Below, piece by piece: positions 34,061 through 46,620 of a stretch of 64,000 nt of DNA. The translations under genes were made by a program, and so were the position numbers. The stretch's first letter is position 1, and each line of letters starts with the position of its first letter. The stretch comes from Hyperoodon ampullatus (taxonomy: Eukaryota; Chordata; Mammalia; Artiodactyla; Ziphiidae): positions 46,594,338-46,658,337 of the forward strand of contig OX457061.1 in the NCBI GenBank assembly GCA_949752795.1. Direction: 5' to 3'. The notes below the pieces were generated by a model. It searched no databases. It saw only the letters and a program-made list of their open reading frames with translations, and had not been told where the DNA came from.

Positions 34061-36639
34061 GATGATTATGGCAAATAGTTGTCTTCTAAGGAAACTTTCT
34101 TGTAGATTTGGTCTAATCTATTCATTGGAATTCTTAGTTTCTTTTCTGATGTAAGGAACTATACAACTTGCAGGTTCTCTCTGCTCTCCTGCCCTTTCCA
34201 CCTCTCTTGCTCAGTGGCAGCCGGCTTAGGTGAGCAGGTTAAGAAAAGATTCATTTTGGTAGATGCCAAATATATCTTAGGACCAAGTAAAACATTCTTG
34301 ACAAAAGAAGTCACTTTTAATTCAAAAGAATTTTGAGAAAGGAAATAATTTAGCCCCTCCTCCAAAGGTAGGAGCTAGCAGGGTAGTTTCTATATTAATT
34401 AATAAACTATTATGTTTTTAAAGTGGAAAAATAATCTGACACGTGACAATTTTAGGTGAATTCACTTCACAATTGTTTGGAGCAACCGTCAACTTCAAGA
34501 TTAAACTTTCAGTCACTTGGCCAGGTACGGATTTACACTCCAACTCATTTGTGGTGACTAAGGAAAGTAAACATTTTGTATAATTGTAAACACCTATCAT
34601 TATCATGGTTTCCACCTTCTGGGTTCTTTCCTCCTGTTTTCCATGTATTCTATCCCTACAAAGTCTGTGAGGTTTTAAACCAATGTGACTAATAGCAAGG
34701 ACAGTCAACAGGGCATCCTCTCTCCTTCTGTGGCTCATTTTTTCCTGGATGGGGCTACTCTATACACATAATATAATTGTGTTTTTCACCTTATCTACTC
34801 CTTTAAAATCTGAGGAGGAGTTATCAAAACGAAAAGCAAAAGACCTTTGAAGATGAACGATGCAGGCAGATACTTTGGACTTTGTACTGTAATTAAAATT
34901 GTTTCTGAATTGCTTTTTGGTTTCTCATCACTGTATTCATATGGCTTCTGTTTCTTGAGAGAAAAACCTAATTTTTGTCTTTTTAATTGAATTACCTAAT
35001 TGCACAGTCATTTTCAACTGTACAAAAGCCCACGTTAACAATGAGCCAAGGGAAATAATTATGACTCGCAGACTGGGAAGAGGTAAATGATCTGATATGT
35101 AGTTCTTGTGCTTGAGGAATTTAATTTGACATCAACAGAAAGAGCATTTTTCTGAAGAAAAAAATCTTGTAACTTAATTCACAGTGTACTTAGCTATAGA
35201 CAGTTCTATTGACAGAATTCGTTTAATGTTTTTCTGATTCATTTGGTGCTTAACAAAGGACTTTAGCTCTTGCCTCTCAATTCATTGTTGTATGGTTGTT
35301 TAATCTTAATTTTTATTGACTGGTGAGATATATAAAATAATTATGGTGAGAGATTTTAGTATGTATATATCAAAATTGGACATCTCCAGGAGGCAAAGAA
35401 TAAGTAAGGACATAAAGGAATTGAATGCTACAATAAGTAAACGCGTGTGTGTGTGCGCGTGTGTGTACACGTGAGCACCCAGGTGTGCACTCATGTATAG
35501 AGGAGAAAGACATCCTTTGAATAGAGAAAAGATATACTCCCCCCATATGTTCATGGAACATTTAAAATAGTTGATCCCATATTTGACAACAAAGAAAATT
35601 TTGATACATCTTTGTGTTATTTCATTTTGTGCAACAATCGTGTATTACATTTATAATGCAAAAAAACCCAAAATAAAAACAAAATTTAAAACGTGTTTGT
35701 TCTATTTCTAATGTCTAGAACAATGTTTGGCACATATTAGGTACTCAATAAATGTTGGCTACATAAATAAGCAAATGGCTTTTAACATTCGTTGAATACC
35801 TACTATGTACTAGGCACCGGACATCAGGCATTGCCTTTTGGCTGTGTGGCCTAAAGCCATTTGAGTTAAAAGGATTTGGGTATATCACAGAGCAAACCAT
35901 GTGCACTCAAACATAACTAACAGATCACAAGTCTGCAGTTATTCCTTTAGCCCACACCAGGGGCTCTATCTGTTCTCCCAACTGCATCTGCTGAGATGGT
36001 TTACTTCCTATCTTTGATATACAGGTATACGTTTCCCACACTTCATGTAATAATTTACAGAGTGAGGGAGGTGTGATAAGGGCATATGGAGTAGGGAAAG
36101 CTCTCTGATACTGAAGATGCTGACTGCATTAGGTAACTCTGACATCCTTTCCAGCTTTACCAAGAATAATTCTTCCATCTCCAGTCACACTGGCTCTATT
36201 ATCTGTTTACTACTTATGATCATTTTTTACTTGTTATCTGGAAATAGGTTCTTTAAAACTTTCATTTAAAAATGCTTCTTTTCAAAATATTGGCTTAGTT
36301 GAAGGGGCTGAGTTTCTGCTGTAATTGCTGACTTAATTCATTGTAATAGGCACACCCTACTGAAGTACTGCTCACCATAACAAGCACTTATTTTAAAAGA
36401 CATTTTCAATCAAGGAAAATGAAGAGCCCATAACTGGATTGGGCTATTCACTGTTTTTTTTATTAGACATTTGCTTACAGTTTGGAAATGTTTGCTGCCC
36501 ATAAGCAAAATTAGCATCAGTATTAAAGGTAGTACCTTTTTCTACCCAATAATGTGTTGTGCATCTTCTTTAATAGTAGGCAGAATAGTAGGGTATCTGT
36601 GTTTTTTCTCTTTTTTGCTTTTTAAAAATGATCAGTTAT
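34061..36639. other. Intergenic, AT-rich, mostly unassigned
   Basis: No gene recognised. A CG-containing GT tract lies at 35442-35470 (gtgtgtgtgcgcgtgtgtgt). 35716-35780 ('ggcacatattaggtactcaa') is an L2 or MIR 3' tail. The rest shows no named element. Confidence 0.55.
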
Positions 36640-36830
36640 TGAGAGCTTGGTATGTGTTGGGCACTGAACAAAGCTTTTTAAGTAAATTATTTTAATCCTC
36701 ACAACAATCTTATTAATTAGGTGTGATGAAGAAACCAAGGCTAAGTGAAGATAAATAATAAAACTAATAACAGAAATTCTCTCTGGCTTCAAAGCTCATG
36801 CTTTTAACCACTGTGCTATACTTCTCCTGT
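36640..36830 (-). repeat. MIR SINE
   Basis: 'attgagagcttggtatgtgt', 'gggcactgaacaaagc', 'taatcctcacaacaatctta', 'gaagaaaccaaggctaagtg', 'cttttaaccactgtgctat': reversed MIR across its whole length. Confidence 0.85.
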
Positions 36831-38029
36831 CTATTGCATGGTCATATTCTGGAACTTACCTTCTTCTAGAACACCTCCATTTTAGAAGACTCAAGTAAAA
36901 CTCAAGTATCCTGATCCCAGCTGTCAGTTTTTTCATAGTTTCATTTCTACTATCTCTGTTTTTCAGCATCAAGATTTCCAGTCCCTTGCTCTTTCCACTT
37001 CCTCCCAGTTTATTGGTCCCATCTTGGGCTTTGTTTCTTCTCCATGAACCCTCACGTTTGATCACCTAAAATATTCTCCCACAAATACCCCTTTTATTTT
37101 TATCCTACTGCTCATCCCACTCTACTGTATCCCAACCCTGGATCAGTGCCACAATTTGCTTCCTTTACTCCTATCTTCAGATTAGTTAATGTTAGAAAAA
37201 AATATCAGTAGATCTTGCAATAAACCTTGCAGATTGGCACCCCCCCCCACACCTATGGCCTTGAACCCTTGTTGGGCTCTCAGCACTCTCCTTTCATTCT
37301 GTTGATTGGCTGTTGTCAGGCTCCTCCTTCATTGTCGTCAATAAATATTTGATGTCACTACCACTGTCCTTAAGTTCTCACCTTACTCTTAGCTGACTGT
37401 GTTTTCTCCTACTTGATCAAAAAACTGAGGCCAGTAAGAATTATCTTGCTCACTTTCCATCCCCCTCACTGCCGCTCATCTACATGCATACAATTCCTGA
37501 TTTCCTTCCACAGGATAAGGGGGTCCCTCTTCCTGTTCAAATCCAGCTCCTCACCTTGACCTCAGGTCTAAGATGGAAGCATCTGCACTCTGGGCAGTAG
37601 GATGTAGAGTCAAGGACCCAAACATACTGTTTCTTAAGAAAATTCCTGGACCCTCCTTCATGACCCTTCTCTATAACTCCACAGCCAGCATTCATTCACA
37701 TGCCACAGGCGACTAAGCTCTAAGGGAGGTTGTGAAATACAATCTTTATTTTGTATAACTACACGCCCAATTAAATAATAAAATTTTATTATTATAGAAG
37801 CAGCACAGAATGAGAATTGGAGATATTGAACAGTCTCTGTCGATGTTCCTTTGCACATGAAAAAAATTGGGTTACCTCTCTTTTTGTTCTTGACATATTT
37901 GTTGCTTATTTTGCAAATACTTAACAAATTTAGACCTTTTAACTTTGTTTACGGTGTCTCTCATCATACAGAGGTTTAAAATTATGTAGCCAAATCAGGC
38001 ATTCTTTCTTTTTTCTTCATTGTTCCTAA
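36831..38029. other. Intergenic, unassigned
   Basis: No gene or named repeat. A C-run at 37241-37249 is present. Text at 37090-37440 has the feel of a worn LINE but no family could be fixed. Confidence 0.5.
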
Positions 38030-38370
38030 ATTTTATATTTTACTTAAGTAGGCCTTCCTCATCCATATGTTCTCATATTATCTTTTGGTACATTTATACT
38101 TCTGTTTTTAACTTTAGGTCTTTATTACATTGGCATTTATTTTGTGGTATAGTGTGGGTAGGGATCCATGTTTATTTTTTCAATTTTTAGCTAAATACTC
38201 CAACTCATTTATTAAACAAGGCTTCATTTCTTATTCACTTGAAATGCCACATTTATGGTGAGCTAAATTTTAATACATATGTGAGTCTATTATGGACTCC
38301 CTATTCCACTACTATTGAGCTGTTTGTTACTAAACTCATACCACAATTTTCATTCATATTATTTTGTAGA
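38030..38370 (-). repeat. Old L1 ORF2 fragment
   Basis: 'actttaggtctttattacat', 'tggcatttattttgtggtat', 'gggtagggatccatgtttat', 'aaatactccaactcatttat' follow the reversed L1 ORF2 order. Confidence 0.65.
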
Positions 38371-39011
38371 ATTTCTGTATTCTTCCTTCTTTTTCTTCTC
38401 CTTTTCCTCCCCACTTCTCCTCTGTTCTCTTCCTTACTACCATTTCATCTAGCCAAGCTTGTATGAGGCTTCTGTGAAGCTGAGGCAAACTGACACAGTA
38501 TCCAGCTTTATTTCCTTAACCATGGAATCTTTGTCCCTTCCCTACTCATCACTCCCCCATTCTTTGTTGCCCATCATTACCCCTCTTAGGTCTTGCTGAG
38601 GTTGGAAGGATTGTGGCTTGTAGTTAAGGCTTGTTCTTTACACTTCCTCTTTCTGATCCTTTGGACCAAGTGTCTGTGTAGAATCTATTTGTCTTTACTG
38701 CTGGATTTAAAAACTTTCTCTAAGTTCTCTGAAGATGTGAAAACATCACTGACCCCAGTGTATGTGGATTCACCTCTTCCTTTATTTCCTCTTTTATTTA
38801 TTTTCTTTGACTGAAGCTCTTCTCTGAATTAGTGAGACGTTGAATCTCAGAGTCATGTAGCACATGAATGAGTTACATGATGCTCAGTGGTCCCATATGG
38901 CCATATGGCCTTGGAAACATTTTGGTGCTCAAAGTTTGTCTGAACTTTTTCTGGGTTCAGATAATATGGAAGTGCTGGTGTTTGTCTCAGAGTGATGAGA
39001 AATAGGCATGC
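38371..39011. other. Intergenic, unassigned
   Basis: Pyrimidine-rich near 38380-38450; no gene or named repeat. Confidence 0.5.
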
Positions 39012-39058
39012 CTCTCCCTAGGGCTCTCCCTAGGGCTCTCCCTAGGGCTCTCCCTCCT
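39012..39058. repeat. 12-bp minisatellite, about four copies
   Basis: The unit CTCTCCCTAGGG repeats three times exactly from 39012 and a fourth degenerates into CTCTCCCTCCTGGGG. Confidence 0.95.
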
Positions 39059-39158
39059 GGGGCTCTATGCACTACTTTGCTGCCACCTACCTTGACTTTC
39101 CCTATGGTCATGGCTTGTTTGACCAGTGTTCTTCTTCTTCAACATTTTATTGACTCTT

Positions 39159-39331
39159 TAAAAAAAAAAACCCACAACCCCAAAACGAAACAAAACAAAC
39201 CCCAAAAACAAAAGGGACTCCCCTGGTGGTCCAGTTGTTAAGACTCCGTGCTTCCAATGCAGGGGTCGCAAGTTCAATCCCTGGTTGGGGAACTAAGATC
39301 CCACGTGCCAGGTGGCACAGCCAAAAATACC
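39159..39331 (+). mobile_element. CHR-1-type SINE insertion with an A-rich 5' leader
   Basis: Between two copies of CAACATTTTATTGACTCTT (39140-39158; 39332-39350 with one change) lie about 56 bp of A- and C-rich sequence and then the SINE (GGGACTCCCCTGGTGGTCCAG, 39214 onward). The A-rich leader is inside the duplication, which is unusual. Confidence 0.9.
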
Positions 39332-39350
39332 CAACATTTTATTGGCTCTT

Positions 39351-40308
39351 TTTTTTTTTTGAAGCTGAATCTGATTTATTCTAGAGATTGGTTATATTTA
39401 TTCATTAATACATGATTGTTGGCTCTTACACAGTTACTCTTCCAGGTGAACTTTCCCCCCAACTAGTCAGATTTTATTAAAAAATCATTAGGCTTTTGAC
39501 TTTGATGGTTTTTAATTTATCATTTAATGGGAAGCATATTAACCATGTTAACCATATTGGATCATCAGAACAGATTCTGATGACAGGAGCTGGGGCTCTA
39601 GTGGATATTATGAGTGTGTGTGGGTATGTTTATAGAATGATGGTGGAAGATGAAACATGGAAGGCTTTCCTTTATAGTGTGATTTCAATAGGAATTTTAG
39701 AGGAAAAAGTAAATTTACTCTGTTAGTCAGCTCTGATGAATTTTATGAGATAAAACAATCTATATGTAAAAAGGAGTCAAGGCCGAATAAGCCAATACAG
39801 TTTGATTTACATCAAAGTGCTAATATATTATAAAGTCACTGAATGCACATTAAAGAGTTGCCATAGTAATAGTGATTTTCATGAAATGATTTTGGATACT
39901 AGATTCTTGAGTGATGGCATTCCTTGTTATTTGCTTCAAGGCATCTTTAGCTCTCTGTCCTTCTATCTCTTGTCTCCTTGGAGGATAAACACAGGAAAGG
40001 GACCAGTACCTAGTACAATTCTTTGATTTCAATTATTTGATTTCAAATTTGAAGTCAATTTAAAACTCATCTAAGCAAAAAATATATTTATTGATAGGAT
40101 TAAAGGATGGTTCACAGAGTTGAAGGAAATGTGGAAGAGGGGACCTTCAGAGGGGTCAGGAATATGGAGCAACTCTAAGAACCTGGGAAGCAGTAATCAT
40201 GACATAGCCTCCTCAGGGCAACCAGAATGATGAGTGAGCTCGTACTGTTTTCAGTCTTGTATCCTTATATTCAAGGCTCAAATTCTAGGAAGTTTCTGAT
40301 CTGCTTTG
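39351..40308. other. Intergenic, AT-rich, unassigned
   Basis: No gene or named repeat recognised. Confidence 0.55.
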
Positions 40309-41220
40309 TTTAAAAAAACCTGTACATCTTGCCACTTAGAGATTGGTTCAAGATGGCACAGTAGAAGGACATGCGCTCACTCCCCCTTGTGAGAGCACTG
40401 AAATCACAGCTAACTGCTGAACAGTCATCAACAGGAAGACACTGGAACTCACCAAAAAAGATACCGCACATCCAAAGACAAAGGAGAAGCTGCAATGAGA
40501 TGGTAAGAGGGGTGCAATCACAATAAAATCAAATCCCTTAACCACTGGGTGGGTGACTCACAAACTGGAGAACAGTTATACCACAGAAGTCTACCCTCTG
40601 GAGTGAACGTTCTGAGCTCCACATGAGGCTTCCCAACCTGGGGGTCTGGCAACGGAAGGAGGAATTCCCAGAGAATCAGACTTTGAAGGCTAGTGGGATT
40701 TGATTGCAGGACTTTGACAGGACTGGGGGAAATAGAGACTCCACTCTTGGAGGGCACACACAAAGTAGTGTGTTCAGTCTCCCATAGGAGACTGAACCAG
40801 ACTTACCTGCTAGTGTTGGAGTGTCTCTTGCAGAGGCAGGGCGTGGCTGTGGCTCACGATGGGGACAAGGACACTGGCAGCAGAAGTTCTGGGAAGTACT
40901 CGTTGGTGTGAGCCCTCCTGGAGTCCGCCATTAGCCCCACCAAAGAGCCTGTAGCCTCCAGTGCTGGGTCACCTCAGGCCAAACAACCAACAGGAAGGAA
41001 ACTCAGCCCCACCCATCAGCAGACAAGCTGATTAAAGTTTTACTCATCGCTGCCAAACAGAGCAACACACAGCTCTACCCACCACCAGTCCCTCCCATCA
41101 GGAACCTTGCACAAGCCTCTTTGATAGCCTCATCCACTAGAGGGCAGAAAGCAGAAGCAAGAATAACTACAATCCTGCAGCCTGTGGAATGAAAGTCACA
41201 TTCACAGAAAGATAGACAAA

Positions 41221-42182
41221 ATGAAAAGACAGAAGACTATGTACCAGGTCAAAGAACAAGATAAACCCCAGAGAAACAATTAAATGAAGTGGAGATAGGC
41301 AACCTTCCAGAAAAAGAATTCCGAATAATGTTAGTGAAGGTGATCCAGGACCTTGGAAAAAGAATGGAGGCAAAGATCAAGAAGATGCAAGAAAGGTTTA
41401 ACAAGGACCTAGAAGAATTAAAGAACAAACACCTAGAAGAATTAAAGAACAAACAGAGATGAACAATACAATAACTGAAATGAAAAATACACTAGAAGGA
41501 ATCAATAGCAGAATAACTGAGGCAGAAGAACGGATAAGTGACCTGGAAGACAGAATGGTGGAATTCACTGCTGTGGAACAGAATAAAGAAAAAAGAATGA
41601 AAAGAAATGAAAACAGCCTAAGAGACCTCTGGGACAACATTAAATGCACCATCATTCACATTATAGGGGTCCCAGAAGGAGAAGAGAGAGAGAAAGGACC
41701 CGAGAAAATATTTGAAGAGATTATAATCGAAAATTTCCCTGACATGGGAAAGGAAATAGCCACCCAAGTCTAGGAAGCGCAGAGAGTCCCAGGCAGTATA
41801 AACCCAAGGAGAAACATGCTGAGACACATAGTAATCAAATTAACAAAAATTAAAGGCAAAAATTATTAAGAGCAACAAGGGAAAATGACAACATACAAGG
41901 GAACTCCATAATGTTAACAGCTGATTTCTCAGCAGAAACTTTACAAGGCAGAAGGAAGTGGCACGATATATTTAAAGTGATGAAAGGGAAGAACCTACAA
42001 CCAAGATACTCTATCTGGCAAGGATCTCATTCAGATTCGAATGAGAAATCAAAAGCCTTACAAACAAGAAAAAGCTAAGAGATTTCAACACCACCAAACC
42101 AGCTCAACAACAAATGCTAAAGGAACTTCTCCAACTGGGAAACACAAGAGAAGAAAAGGACCCACAAAAACCCAAAACAGTT
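41221..42182 (+). pseudogene. L1 ORF1 relic
   Basis: ORF1 encodes the RNA-binding, coiled-coil trimer protein of L1. It starts ATG at 41221 (MKRQKTMYQ) but meets TAA at 41281. Open segment 41459-41773 keeps heptad-like coiled coil (ITEMKNTLEGINSRITEAEE) and the RNA-recognition part (GVPEGEEREKGPEKIFEEII). The C-terminal part is out of frame and merges with the ORF2 leader. Confidence 0.85.
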
Positions 42183-42403
42183 AAGAAAATGGTAATAAGA
42201 ACATACATATTGTTAATTACCTTAAATGTGAATGGATTAAATGCTCCAACCAAAAGACACAGGCTCACTGAATGGATACAAAAACAAGACCCATGTATAT
42301 GCTGTCTACCAGAGATCCACTTCAGACCTAGGGACACATACAGACTGAAAGTGAGGGGATGGAAAAAGATATTCCATGCAAATGGAAATCAAAAGTAAGC
42401 TGG

Positions 42404-42720
<317 letters not shown>

Positions 42721-44935
42721 CCGACATAAGAGCACTTCAATACATAAGGCAAATGCTAACAGCTATAAAAGAGGAAATTGACAGTAACACAATAGTGGTG
42801 GGGGGCTTTAACACATCCCTTACACCAATGGACAGATCATCCAGACAGAAAATTAATAAGGAAACACAAGCTTTAAATGACACAATAGACCAGATAGATT
42901 TAATTGATATTTATAGGACATTCCATCTGAAAACAGCAGATTACACTTTCTTCTCAAGTGCACATGGAACATTCTCCAGGATAGATCACATCCTGGGTTA
43001 CAAATCAAGCCTCCATTAATTTAAGAAAATTGAAATCATATCAAACATCTTTTCCGACAACAATGCTATAGGATTAGAAATCAATTACAGGGAAAAAAGT
43101 GTAAAAACACAAACACATGGAGGCTAAACAATACGTTACTAAAAAAGCAAGAGATCACTGAAGAAATCAAAGAGGAAATCAAAAAATACCTAGAGACAAA
43201 TGACAACAAAAACACTACGATCCAAAATCTATGGGATACAGCAAAAGCAGTTCAAGGGGGAAATTTATAGCAATACAACCCTACCTCAAGAAACAAGAAA
43301 AATCTCAAAGAATCTAAGTTTACATTTAAAGGAACTACAGAAAGAAGAACAAAGAAAACCCGAAGTTAGTAGAAGGAAAGAAATCATAAAGATCAGAGCA
43401 GAAATAAATGAAATAGAAACAAAGAAAAAAATAGCAAAGATCAATACAATGAAAAGCTGGTTCTTTGAGAAGATAAACAAAATTGATAAACCTTTAGCCA
43501 GAGTCATCAAGAAAAAGAGAGGACTCAAATCAATAAAATTAGAAATGAAAAGGAAGTTACAATGGACACCACAGAAATACAAAGCATCCTAAGAGACTAC
43601 TACAAGCAACTCTATGCCAATAAAATGGACAACCTGGAAGAAATGGACGAATTCTTAGAACGGTATAACCTTCCAAGACTGAACCAGGAAGAAATAGAAA
43701 ATATGAACAGACCAATCACAAGTAATGAAATTGAAACATTGATTAAAAATCTTCCAACAAACAAAAGTCCAGGACCAGATGGCTTCACAGGGGAATTCTA
43801 TCAAACATTTAGAGAAGAGCTAACACCCATCCTTCTCAAACTCTTCCAAAAAATTGCAGAGTAAGGAACACTTCCAAACTCATTCTACAAGGCCACCATC
43901 ACCCTGATACAAAACCCGGACAAACATACTACAAAAAAATTACAGATTGATATCACTGATGAATATAGATGCAAAAACCCTCAACAAAGTCCTAGCAAAC
44001 AGAATCCAACAACACATTAAAAGGATCATACACCATGATCAAGTGGGATTTATCCAAGGGATGCAAGGATTCTTCAGTATATGCAAATCAATCAGTGTGA
44101 TACAGCATATTAACAAACTGAAGAATAAAAACCATATGGTCATCTCGATAGATGCAGAAAAATCTTTTGACAAAATTCAACACGCATTTATGATAAAGAC
44201 TCTCCGGAAAGTGGGCATAAAGGGAACCTACCTCAACATAATAAAGGCCATATTCAACAAACCCACAGCAAACATCACTCTCAATGGTGAAAAACTGAAA
44301 GCATTTCCTCTAAACTCAGAAACAAGACAAGGATGTCCACCCTTGCCACTATTATTCAACATAGTTTTGGAAGTCCTAGCCATGGCAATCAGAGAAGAAA
44401 AATAAATAAAAGGAATACAAATTGGAGGAGAAGAAATAAAACAGTCACTGTTTGCAGATGACATAGTTCTATACGTAGCTAATCCTAAAGATGCCACCAG
44501 AAAACTACCAGAGCTCATCAATGTATTTGGTAAAGTTGCAGGATAAAAAATTAATGCACAGAAATATCTTGCATTCCTATACATTAACAATGAAAGATCA
44601 GAAAGTGAAATTAAGGAAACAATCCCATTCACCGTTGCAACAAAAAGAATAAAATATCTAGGAATAAACCTACCTAAGGAGGTAAAAGACCTGTACTCAG
44701 AAAACTATAAGACACTGATGAAAGAAATCAAAGATGACAGAAACAAATGGAGAGATATACCAAGTTCTTGGATTGGAAGAATCAATATTGTGATAATGAC
44801 TATACTACACAAAGCAATCTACAGTTTGAATGCAATCCCTATCAAATTACCAATGGCATTTTTTAGAGAACTAGAACAAAAAATCTTAAAATTTGTATGG
44901 AGACACAAAAGACCCCAAATAGCCAAAGCAATCTT

Positions 44936-45150
44936 TTTTTTTTTTTTTTTTTTTTTGGCGGTACACAGGCCTCTCAGTGCTGTGGCCTCTCCCGTCGCAG
45001 AGCACAGGCTCTGGACGCGCAGGCTCAGCGGCCATGGTTCACGGGCCCAGCCGCTCCACGGCATGTGGGATCCTCCCGGTCCGGGGCATGAACCTGTGTC
45101 CCCTGAATCGGCAGGCGGACTCTCAACCGTTGTGCCACCAGGGAAGCCCA
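44936..45150 (-). mobile_element. CHR-type SINE in L1 ORF2
   Basis: T-run, GGCGGTACACAGGCCTCTCAG to GCCACCAGGGAAGCCCA. Direct repeat CCAAAGCAATCTT at 44923-44935 and 45151-45163. Confidence 0.95.
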
Positions 45151-46620
45151 CCAAAGCAATCTTGAGGGAAAAAAACGGAGCTGGAGGAATCAGACTTCCT
45201 GACTTCAGACTATACTACAAAGCTACTGTAATCAAGACAATATGGTACTGGCACAAAAACAGAAATATAGATCAATGGAAAAGGATAGAAAGCCCAGAGA
45301 TAAACCCACGCACCTATTGTCAACTAATCTATGATAAAGGAGGCAAGGATATACAATGGAGAAAAGAGAGTCTCTTCAATAAGTGGTGCTGGGAAAACTG
45401 GACAGCTACATGTAAAAGAATGAAATTAGAACACTCCCTAACACCATACACAAAAATATACTCAAAATGGATTAAAGACCTAAATTTATGGCCAGACACT
45501 ATAAAACTCTTAGAGGAAAATATAGGCAGAACACTCTATGACATAAATCACAGCAAGATCCTTTTTGACCCACCTCCCAGAGAAATGGAAATAAAAACAA
45601 ATATAAACAAATGGGACCTAATGAAACTTAAAAGCTTTTGCACAGCAAAGGAAAACATAAACAAGAGGAAAAGACAACCCTCAGAATGGGAGAAAATATT
45701 TGCAAATGAAGCAACTGACAAAGGATTAATCTCCAAAATTACAAGCAGCTCATGCAGCTCAATATCAAAAAAACAAACAACCCAATCCAAAAATGAGCAG
45801 AAGACCTAAATAGACATTTCTCCAAAGAAGATATACAGATTGCCAACAAACACATGAAAGGATGCTCAACATCACTAATCATTAGAGAAATGCAAATCAA
45901 AACTACAATGAGGTATCACCTCACACCAGTCAGAATGGCCATCAACAAAAAATCTACAAACAATGAATGCTGGAGAGAGTGTGGAGAAAGGGGAACCCTC
46001 TTGCACTGTTGGTGGGAATGTAAACTGATAGAACCACTATGGAGAACATTATGGAGGTTCCTTAGAAAACTAAAAATAGAACTACCATATGACCCAGCAA
46101 TCCCACTACTGGGCATATACCCTGAGAAAACCATAATTCAAAAAGAGTCATGCACCAAAATGTTCATTGCAGCTCTATTTACAATAGCCAGGACATGGAA
46201 GCAACCGAAGTGTCCATCGACAGATGAATGAATAAAGATGTGGCACATATATACAATGGAATATTACTCAGCCATAAAAAGCAACGAAACTGAGTCATTT
46301 GTAGAGACGTGGATGGACCTAGAGACTCTCATACAGAGTGAGGTAAGTCAGAAGGAGAAAAACAAATATCGTATATTAACGCATATATGTGGAATCTAGA
46401 AAAATGGTACAGATGAACCCATTTGCAAGGCAGAAATAGAGACACAGATGTAGAGAACAAACATATGAACACTGACGTGGTAAGCGGGGGTGTGGTGGTA
46501 TTGGTGGGATGAATTGGGAGATTGGGATTGACATGTATACACTAATATGTATAAAATAGATAACTAATGAGAACCTGCTGTATAAAAAATAATAAAATTA
46601 TATTTAAAAAAACCTGTACA

